Below the pieces are notes generated by a model. It made no database searches. It saw only the letters and a program-made list of their open reading frames with translations, and was not told the origin of the DNA. A stretch of 32,747 nucleotides of DNA, from NCBI GenBank assembly GCA_017640685.1, contig JAEPQF010000032.1, positions 1 to 32,747 of the forward strand, in the 5' to 3' direction. Numbering within the stretch: the stretch's first letter is position 1; each line of letters starts with the position of its first letter. Below, piece after piece: positions 26,965 to 32,747 of the stretch. Made by a program: the position numbers and the translations under genes. This DNA is from Hyphomicrobiales bacterium. GTDB taxonomy: Bacteria; Pseudomonadota; Alphaproteobacteria; Rhizobiales; HXMU1428-3.

Positions 26965-28863
26965 ATGAGCAGTTACAAGGCAACCTACGTTACCTGGAAA
27001 AATAATGGGGAAGAGTTTTGGGCGAATGAAGCTGATAAAATCACATGGGATAAAAGATGGGATAAAGTTTTTGATCCCAATGATGGTCCCTATGGTCGCT
27101 GGTTTTCAGGCGCTAAATGTAACACTTGCTTTAATGCCCTCGATCGTCACGTCGTAGACCGACCGGGTCAAGCTGCCATCATCTACCACAGCCAAATGAC
27201 TGGTGAAGTCAAAGAAATTTCCTATGAAGCTTTACTCAGTGAAGTGGAAGCTTTTGCAAAAGTTATCCAAAATCAAGGTGTTGAAAAAGGCGATCGTGTC
27301 ATCATCTACATGCCAATGATCCCAGAAGCTGCAATTGCCATGCTAGCCTGTGCGCGCATTGGTGCGGTTCATTCTGTTGTTTTTGGTGGCTTTGCTGCTG
27401 AAGAACTCAGTGTTCGCATAAATGATTGCAACCCGAAATTAATTATCGCAGCCTCATGTGGCCTCGAGCCAAACCGCGTCATTGCTTATAAACCTCTCAT
27501 CGATAAAGCTATAGAAATTGCTGACCATAAAGTCTCTGGCACCATCATCTTCCAAAGAGAAGGACAAGAACCAAGTGAGATGGGACCAATCGACAAGGAT
27601 TGGAAAACTCTCATTGATGAAGTGAAACTAAAGGGGGAAAAAGCTGAGTGCGTTTCAGTGGAAGCAACGGACCCGCTTTATGTCCTTTATACCTCTGGCA
27701 CCACGGGCAAGCCAAAAGGAGTGCTACGCGACAATGGCGGCCATATGGTGGCCCTTAAATGGACGATGCAAAACTTCTATGGCATTGAGCCGGGTGAAGT
27801 TATGTGGGCCGCTTCAGATGTGGGCTGGGTTGTTGGCCATTCATACATTGTCTACGGCCCTCTTTTACAAGGCGCCACAACATTGATTTTTGAAGGCAAA
27901 CCTGTTGGAACCCCAGACGCTGGCGTGTTCTGGAAAGTTATTGAAAAACACAATGTGAACGTTCTTTTCACAGCACCAACAGCAATTAGGGCCATTAAGC
28001 GCGAAGATCCAAATGGCGAGTTGATGGAAAAAGCAGATTTAACATCCTTCAGGGCTTTGTTTTTAGCAGGTGAACGCGCAGACCCAGACACTATCAATTG
28101 GTCTGCTGAAAGTTTAAAAGTCCCAGTGATTGATCATTGGTGGCAAACTGAAACAGGCTGGGCTATTACCGGCATTCCTTATGGCTTAGAGAAATTACCG
28201 ACAAAAGTTGGCTCTTCAAACTTACCAATGCCAGGCTATCAAATTGATATTTTAGACGAAGGCGGGAATGTGTTACCAGCCGGTGAAATCGGCGCGATCA
28301 CAGTGAAACTGCCCTTACCACCTGGCTGCGCTCCAACCCTTTGGGGTGACACTGAACGTTATGTAGAAAGTTACCTAACCACATTTGATGGCTATTACGA
28401 AACAGCTGACGCTGGCTATATTGATGAAGATGGCTATGTCTATGTCATGGCAAGAACCGATGACGTGATTAATGTGGCTGGTCACCGTCTCTCAACAGGC
28501 GGCATGGAAGAGGTTGTTGCCTCTCATAAAGATGTCGCTGAATGCGCCGTATTTGGCATGAATGATAAACTAAAGGGGCAATTGCCAATTGGGTTTATTG
28601 TGCTATATAGCGGTGTCGAGCGCTCAGCTGAAGAAGTTGAGAGCGAAGTTGTCAAACTAGTCAGAGAAAAAATTGGCCCAGTTGCAGCATTTAAAACAGC
28701 TGTTTCAGTTAATCGTTTGCCAAAGACACGATCTGGTAAGATTTTGCGGGGTACAATGCGCAAAATCGCAAATGGCGAAGAGTTTAAACTACCGGCCACA
28801 ATCGATGATCCAGCCATCCTTGATGAAATCAAAGAGGCACTTGGCTCACGAAACATTGGCTAG
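26965..28863 (+). CDS. prpE: Propionyl-CoA synthetase (propionate-CoA ligase)
   Basis: 632 aa AMP-forming acyl-CoA synthetase. Domains: N-terminal ACAS_N (ATYVTWKNNGEEFWANEAD), ATP-binding P-loop YTSGTTGKPKGV, adenylation motif DHWWQTETGW, hinge YVMARTDDVINVAGHRLSTG, and the C-terminal RLPKTRSGKILRG with catalytic Lys592, the usual acetylation target. WQTETGW in place of acetyl-CoA synthetase WQTETGG, together with VFGGFAAEELSVRINDCNPK, favours PrpE (ACSS3-like) over Acs. I chose the ATG at 26965, with GGAGG just upstream; the GTG at 26953 overlaps that ribosome-binding site. No methylcitrate-cycle genes are adjacent. Confidence 0.93.
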   Translation: MSSYKATYVTWKNNGEEFWANEADKITWDKRWDKVFDPNDGPYGRWFSGAKCNTCFNALDRHVVDRPGQAAIIYHSQMTGEVKEISYEALLSEVEAFAKVIQNQGVEKGDRVIIYMPMIPEAAIAMLACARIGAVHSVVFGGFAAEELSVRINDCNPKLIIAASCGLEPNRVIAYKPLIDKAIEIADHKVSGTIIFQREGQEPSEMGPIDKDWKTLIDEVKLKGEKAECVSVEATDPLYVLYTSGTTGKPKGVLRDNGGHMVALKWTMQNFYGIEPGEVMWAASDVGWVVGHSYIVYGPLLQGATTLIFEGKPVGTPDAGVFWKVIEKHNVNVLFTAPTAIRAIKREDPNGELMEKADLTSFRALFLAGERADPDTINWSAESLKVPVIDHWWQTETGWAITGIPYGLEKLPTKVGSSNLPMPGYQIDILDEGGNVLPAGEIGAITVKLPLPPGCAPTLWGDTERYVESYLTTFDGYYETADAGYIDEDGYVYVMARTDDVINVAGHRLSTGGMEEVVASHKDVAECAVFGMNDKLKGQLPIGFIVLYSGVERSAEEVESEVVKLVREKIGPVAAFKTAVSVNRLPKTRSGKILRGTMRKIANGEEFKLPATIDDPAILDEIKEALGSRNIG

Positions 28864-28868
28864 TTCTA

Positions 28869-29040
28869 GCGACGGTTGTCATTGCGGTTGCTAGTGGGCA
28901 ACCGAAGCATAGATATGCGGATGTTTTATGGGCATCAGAAGCTAGTAATCGCAACCTGAAGGAGCACTCGCGACGGTTGCTTGTGAGCAACCTGAAGGAG
29001 CACTAACGCGACGGTTGCTTGTGGGCAACTGAAGGAGCAC
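28869..29040 (+). repeat. Cluster of five R1 hairpins, two nested in the loop of a third
   Basis: The outer type A copy (28869-28967) has a loop that holds a complete type A (28884-28908) and a complete type B copy (28917-28942). It is followed by two near-identical tandem copies at 28969-29003 and 29007-29040 (CGCGACGGTTGCTTGTG, then GGCAAC and GAAGGAGCAC). The variant 3' end GAAGGAGCAC, in place of GAAGCGC, occurs only here. The cluster fills the prpE-SDR gap. Confidence 0.8.
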
Positions 29041-29062
29041 TTAAAAGAGCTTAGGATTTTTC

Positions 29063-29878
29063 ATGCCGCTAAGTGGTAAAGTTGCAATTGTTGCTGGCGG
29101 CGGCCAAGGTATTGGCCGCGCCACAGCTCATCGTTTCGCTCATAATGGCGCAAACATAATCATTGCAGATAAAGACGAAGAAAACGGGCAAACCGTTGCA
29201 TCCGAGTTAAAAACAGCGGGGTTTAACGCCGAGTTCATCCATTGCAATGTTGCAGAACGTCTTGATGTTCTAAACCTCATGGCCGGTACATTAGAAGCCT
29301 TTGGCCGGGTTGATATTCTTCTCAATGCTGCAGCCATTCGAGATAATAAACCGTTTATAGAGCTTACCGAAGATGAATTCAGCTCCGTTATTGATGTGAA
29401 TTTGAAGGGCTCTTTTTTACTTGGCAAGGCCGCCTCAAAGCAAATGATGAAACAAATCGAAGAGGAAGGCGCTGAGCCAAAACCAGGCTCTATCATCTTC
29501 ATCACATCAACTCACACAGTTTTAGCAGAGCCCAATGCAGTTGGGTTCTCTGTCGCGAATGGGGGGCTTGGCCAATTAACCAAAGCCATGGCACAAGCAA
29601 CAGCTCCTTATGGCATTAGAGTAAACGCAATAGGGCCAAGCAATGTCATGACCCCTATGTTGGCTGAAGTTGCAAAGAACGATAAAAAACGCAAAAAAGC
29701 CCTCGCACGCTCGCCTATGGGGCGCTTTGGTAATCCAAAAGAAATCGCCTCTATTGCTGCATTTCTTGCAAGTGAAGACGCAAGCTACATAACTGGCCAA
29801 ACCATCTATGCCGACGGCGGTGCCCTTTCCATGAGGTGCTCAAGACCCGACGAAGACGAAACATCAGATGATGAATGA
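29063..29878 (+). CDS. SDR-fold protein lacking the canonical Tyr-x-x-x-Lys catalytic pair
   Basis: 271 aa Rossmann-fold protein. The NAD(P)-binding glycine motif GGGQGIGRA (12-20), DILLNAAAIRD in place of the usual NNAG, and VIDVNLKGSF are present, as is the active-site serine (Ser149 in FITSTHTV). Where classical SDRs have YxxxK, this protein reads FSVAN (162-166): the tyrosine is Phe and the lysine is Asn, although the following GGLGQLTKAMA aligns well. The C-terminal YITGQTIYADGGALS is typical. It may be a catalytically altered or non-enzymatic SDR. The start follows AGGA at a suitable distance. An acidic tail (DEDETSDDE) ends it. Co-transcription with the GNAT gene 87 nt downstream is possible. 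Confidence 0.85.
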   Translation: MPLSGKVAIVAGGGQGIGRATAHRFAHNGANIIIADKDEENGQTVASELKTAGFNAEFIHCNVAERLDVLNLMAGTLEAFGRVDILLNAAAIRDNKPFIELTEDEFSSVIDVNLKGSFLLGKAASKQMMKQIEEEGAEPKPGSIIFITSTHTVLAEPNAVGFSVANGGLGQLTKAMAQATAPYGIRVNAIGPSNVMTPMLAEVAKNDKKRKKALARSPMGRFGNPKEIASIAAFLASEDASYITGQTIYADGGALSMRCSRPDEDETSDDE

Positions 29879-29965
29879 AGTAACCCCCTAGTCGGCTATT
29901 ATGCCTACTAACTGTGTTTACTGCCTAAATTTACCTAATACGCTTTCCTTATAAAAGAGGTTTTA

Positions 29966-30415
29966 ATGTCAGTACTTATTCGAACTGGAAAAAAGTCAGA
30001 CGCTATTGCCTGCGTCGATATCCTGCGCGCTTGGGTTGATGAAACGCCGTGGATGGCTGAATTGGACGACCTTGAGCCAATGCAGGCGTTTTGGATGGAT
30101 ATCTTCGAGACGGATTTAGTTTGGGTTGCTGAAATTGAGGGGCGCATTGTGGGCTTTTGCACCCGCGGTGTTGATGATGGACCAGACAATATCGGCGCGC
30201 TTTATGTGGTAGCTGAGCTAAGAAGCTCGGGCATCGGTAAACGCTTGCTAGACATGGCAAAACAGGACCGAGATTGGATAACCGTGTGGGCTTATGAGAA
30301 AAATGTACGAGCCCTAAACTTCTATAAACGAGAAGGCCTCATCGAAATTTCTCGAGAAATCGAAAAGTCATCAAACCTAATGAACATCGAACATCGCTGG
30401 CACAGACCGACCTAA
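29966..30415 (+). CDS. GNAT-family N-acetyltransferase
   Basis: 149 aa. Acetyl-CoA-dependent transferase fold: VWVAEIEGRIVGFCTRG (beta-strands 2-4), IGALYVVAELRSSGIGKRLLDMA with the R-x-x-G-x-G acetyl-CoA loop, then VWAYEKNVRALNFYKREGLIEI, the usual C-terminal strand-helix motif. The substrate is unknown. Start at ATG 29966 with AGAGG eight nt upstream. The stop codon (30413-30415) lies within CCTAAAGCGC, a 3' module of the R1 repeat that begins at once, so the last residues may derive from repeat sequence. Confidence 0.88.
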   Translation: MSVLIRTGKKSDAIACVDILRAWVDETPWMAELDDLEPMQAFWMDIFETDLVWVAEIEGRIVGFCTRGVDDGPDNIGALYVVAELRSSGIGKRLLDMAKQDRDWITVWAYEKNVRALNFYKREGLIEISREIEKSSNLMNIEHRWHRPT

Positions 30416-30416
30416 A

Positions 30417-30637
30417 GCGCCGTTGCTATTACAGATGCCTAGTGGGCATCAGAAGTACAAAAAAAGTAACCTAAAGCGCATCAAAAGCGCGGTTTCTGGT
30501 GGGCAACTGAAGCATAACTAAAATGTAGGTCTATGAGCTTCAGCAGCGCGGTTGCTTGTGGGCAACCTGAAGCGCAACTAAAAAGTAATAGCCGTGAGAG
30601 TGTAATTAAGCGGATGCTTTGTGGGCATCTTAAGCGT
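30417..30637 (+). repeat. Mosaic of R1 hairpins after the GNAT gene (copy 3)
   Basis: An outer type A copy (30417-30479) has a type B copy nested in its loop (30434-30455). Copies follow at 30487-30513 and 30546-30575 (perfect GCGC/GCGC and GGTTGC/GCAACC), and a type B copy lies at about 30608-30636 just past the trcR stop. The linkers repeat AACTAAAA(T/A)GTA (30514 and 30576) and GCCGTGAGAG (30591-30600), both also found in the mosaics near 14080-14284 and 23266-23430. Confidence 0.8.
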
Positions 30638-30643
30638 CAGAAA

Positions 30644-31360
30644 TTAACTATCACTACCAGTTTTGTCGTCTTTAGGCTGTTCGCCAAAAACACTTTCAAT
30701 TGAAATTTCAGCTTCAGGAGCTTCAGTTGTAGTGCTAGCATCACCGCCAAGGTCAATCGTTTCTTCACTTGGAAGAAGAGTTGGCGCGGGTTTTTCTGGC
30801 AACTCAATGCCTTGCTCTTTAGCTTCGCGGGCAACGCGGCGAGCTGCCTTTTGAACCGCAGCATCAAGCTCGGTTTGGCTGCAAAGTCCAAGCGTTACCG
30901 GGTCAAGCGGCTGAAGATTGGCCGAGTTCCAGTGGGTGCGCTCTCGGATGGCTTCAATAGTTGGCTTGGTTGTACCAACAAGACGCATAAGTTGGCTGTC
31001 TTTTAATTCTGGATGGCGCTTTAAAAGCCATAAAATCGCATTAGGGCGATCTTGCCTGCGAGAAACAGGTGTATAGCGCGGAGAGCGTTTTTTCTTAATC
31101 TCAGGAATTTCAACTTTAGATTCTGAGAGCTGAATATGATAACTGCTATCTTTCTGAGCGCGCGCAATTTCTTCGCGGCTAAGTTGACCTGAAGAAATAG
31201 GGTCCATGCCTTTAATCCCATGGGCAACATCCCCATCAGCAATACCTTTGACCTCAAGCACATGCAGTCCGCAGAACTCTGCGATCTGTTCAAAGGTAAG
31301 TGATGTGTTATCTACAAGCCAAACAGCTGTAGCTTTTGGCATTAATGGTGCTTTAGACAT
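30644..31360 (-). CDS. trcR: Cell-cycle transcriptional regulator TrcR (DUF1013 family)
   Basis: 238 aa. The sequence starts MSKAPLMPKATAVWLVDNTSLTFEQIAEFCGLHVLEVKGIADG, the hallmark of the DUF1013/TrcR family, which is restricted to Alphaproteobacteria. A helix-turn-helix-like segment (TFEQIAEFCGLHVLEVKGI) and a second one (RPNAILWLLKRHPELKDSQLMRLVGTTKPTIEAI) suggest DNA binding. The C-terminal 60 residues are acidic and low in complexity. The name comes from homologues; direct targets here are unknown. Minus strand, same orientation as the quinone oxidoreductase gene upstream, which is a conserved neighbourhood. Its 3' end abuts the R1 mosaic. Confidence 0.92.
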   Translation of the reverse strand: MSKAPLMPKATAVWLVDNTSLTFEQIAEFCGLHVLEVKGIADGDVAHGIKGMDPISSGQLSREEIARAQKDSSYHIQLSESKVEIPEIKKKRSPRYTPVSRRQDRPNAILWLLKRHPELKDSQLMRLVGTTKPTIEAIRERTHWNSANLQPLDPVTLGLCSQTELDAAVQKAARRVAREAKEQGIELPEKPAPTLLPSEETIDLGGDASTTTEAPEAEISIESVFGEQPKDDKTGSDS

Positions 31361-31725
31361 AAAACAATTCTCCGCCCATATATTATTAGTGATGAAAAAG
31401 ATGGGAGTGGTACATCACCGTTTGGGCTCATAATCAATAGTACGAATACCCCTCTCAAGATTATAATCAATTATTAGTGATAAAATCTTAATAGAGAAGA
31501 CCTCAATCCTCTAGTTAGGATCCCACTTTCCCTGAGTGGTAAAAAAAGGCTTATTAATAGAAAGGCACTCGCAGATGGCTCCATACCATATTAAAAAAAC
31601 AGGTGCGATTGTGCTCATAATTGCCGACTTTTTCATAGCTAGTCAAGCCGCTGCATCAATATAAACGTAATAAATTCACTTTTCACTTTCATTTCATGTA
31701 TTTTTACCTGTTAATTCGGCAAAAC
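31361..31725. other. Intergenic/promoter region of trcR
   Basis: About 365 bp with no credible gene. Two imperfect copies of TTATTAGTGAT occur about 90 bp apart (near 31383 and 31471), each near an AATCAAT(A/T) motif; they could be binding sites in the trcR promoter. Nothing else is recognised. Confidence 0.35.
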
Positions 31726-31753
31726 AAGGGCCTAGAGCATTTATTAGGCCCTT
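31721..31753 (-). terminator. Rho-independent terminator of the quinone oxidoreductase gene
   Basis: On the minus strand AAGGGCCTA pairs with TAGGCCCTT around a short loop, followed by GTTTTG. It lies about 13 nt after the stop codon at 31766. Confidence 0.8.
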
Positions 31754-31765
31754 AAATTGAGAGTT

Positions 31766-32747
31766 TTATTGATCCAAATCAAGAATCACTTTGCCAACAT
31801 GAGCACCACTTTCAAGGAACTCATGCGCCGCTTGAATGTCATTAAGAGCAAAACATTTAGAAACAACGGGTTTGATGGTTTTATCTTCGAGTAAAGGCCA
31901 GATCTTTTGCTGAACTTCAGAAGCAATCTGTGCTTTGGTCGCGTTATCACGGGCACGCAATGTGGAGCCTGTGTGCACAAGACGTTTCATCATTAGGCGC
32001 ATGTAGTTAATTTCAACTTTAGAGCCTTGAAGAAAGGCAATTTGCACAATCCGCCCATCAATACTGGCCGCTGAATAGTTTTTCTCAATGTATGAGCCGC
32101 CAACCATATCAAGAATAACATTCACCCCGGCCTTTTCTGTCACTTCTTTGGCAACTTCAACAAAATCTTCAGATTTGTAATTAATGGCAACATCTACACC
32201 AAGTTTTCGAACAGCCTCACATTTTTCATCAGTCCCACAAGTGGCAATGACTTTAGCACCAAACGCTTTCGCCATTTGAATGGCCGTGGTGCCAATGCCA
32301 CTTGTCCCCCCATGGACCATAAACCACTCACCAGCTTTCAAATCCCCCCTTTGAAACACATTGTGCCAAACAGTAAAGAACGTTTCCGGCAAGCCAGCAG
32401 CTTCAACTAAAGAAAGTCCATTTGGAATGGGAAGAGCTGAGCCGCTATCTGCAACACAATATTCGGCATAGCCACCACCATTCACCAATGCAGTCACTTG
32501 GTCACCAATCTCATGAGCAGTAACATCAGCCCCAAGAGCAACAATTTCACCGGCCACTTCAAGCCCTAAAATATGGGAATGTCCTTTGGGGGCTGGGTAA
32601 AGCCCATCACGCTGGAGAATGTCAGGCCTGTTAATCCCAGCTGCCTGCACTTTAATCAAAATATCATTGGCGCCAACTTCCGGCAAAGCTTCAGTGACGA
32701 CTTGAAGACCTCCCGCTCCTTTGGTCTCTGAAGTTGGAACACAGCGC
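31766..32747 (-). CDS. NAD(P)H-quinone oxidoreductase, PIG3/zeta-crystallin type (5' truncated)
   Basis: Medium-chain dehydrogenase/reductase without structural zinc. The frame is open to the window edge: residues upstream of the TTG at 32686 read CVPTSETKGAGGLQVVTEAL, the expected N-terminal strands, so the true start lies outside the window. Visible: VGANDILIKVQAAGINRPDILQRDGLYP, LGLEVAGEIVALG, the cofactor-binding VHGGTSGIGTTAIQMAKAFGAKVIATCG, and the C-terminal FALNDIQAAHEFLESGAHVGKVIL. These match the PIG3-family NADPH:quinone reductases. The substrate cannot be told. It lies upstream of trcR, an arrangement seen in other Alphaproteobacteria. Confidence 0.92.
   Translation of the reverse strand, partial: RCVPTSETKGAGGLQVVTEALPEVGANDILIKVQAAGINRPDILQRDGLYPAPKGHSHILGLEVAGEIVALGADVTAHEIGDQVTALVNGGGYAEYCVADSGSALPIPNGLSLVEAAGLPETFFTVWHNVFQRGDLKAGEWFMVHGGTSGIGTTAIQMAKAFGAKVIATCGTDEKCEAVRKLGVDVAINYKSEDFVEVAKEVTEKAGVNVILDMVGGSYIEKNYSAASIDGRIVQIAFLQGSKVEINYMRLMMKRLVHTGSTLRARDNATKAQIASEVQQKIWPLLEDKTIKPVVSKCFALNDIQAAHEFLESGAHVGKVILDLDQ

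Overview
The window looks like a chromosomal segment of an A+T-leaning alphaproteobacterium, most likely of the order Hyphomicrobiales (Rhizobiales). The evidence is the gene order glyA-nrdR-ribD-ribE-ribB-ribH-nusB-thiL-hppA, a MarR-type LdtR regulator beside its L,D-transpeptidase, a TrcR/DUF1013 protein beside a quinone oxidoreductase, and an Asp-type (zinc-cysteine-lacking) HemB. I cannot name the genus. I see no rRNA, tRNA, CRISPR array, phage or intact insertion sequence.

Layout. 1-1790: end of a NIT-domain chemoreceptor. 2098-4350: parC, followed by three 40-bp-spaced hairpin repeats and a terminator. 4633-5960: a DUF1835 protein and a small winged-helix regulator overlapping by 4 nt. 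5961-11566, minus strand: an extensin-like exported protein, an ABM-domain protein, hemB, an SLC13/RCK permease and bpt; the last three form a tight run. 11588-11861: a fully palindromic 274-bp MITE-like element. 11946-13022: a 3-hydroxyisobutyryl-CoA hydrolase-like gene. 13198-16095: ldtR, a long repeat mosaic, and ldtP. 16245-26720: a small DUF6898-like gene, glyA, nrdR, the riboflavin genes, nusB, thiL and the proton-pumping pyrophosphatase gene hppA. 26965-28863: prpE. 29063-30415: an SDR-fold protein without the usual catalytic Tyr/Lys, and a GNAT acetyltransferase. 30644-32747, minus strand: trcR and the 5'-truncated quinone oxidoreductase.

How the genes work together. The central block combines one-carbon metabolism (GlyA), ribonucleotide reductase control (NrdR) and riboflavin synthesis: RibD, RibE, RibH and a RibB carrying a degenerate GTP cyclohydrolase II domain. 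No intact GTP cyclohydrolase II is in the window, so the first pathway step must be encoded elsewhere. NusB and ThiL follow, as is common in Proteobacteria. LdtR and LdtP form a regulator/cell-wall enzyme pair.

The most unusual content is intergenic. A family of about 22 short hairpin repeats (called R1 here) occupies most plus-strand gene ends. It has two stem types, GGTTGC/GCAACC and GGATGC/GCATCC, with paired compensatory changes. Copies occur singly, in tandem, and nested inside each other's loops. They are embedded in larger mosaics of shared modules at 13866-14284, 23116-23430 and 30417-30637. I recognise no named family, and I consider this the best candidate for an undescribed element.
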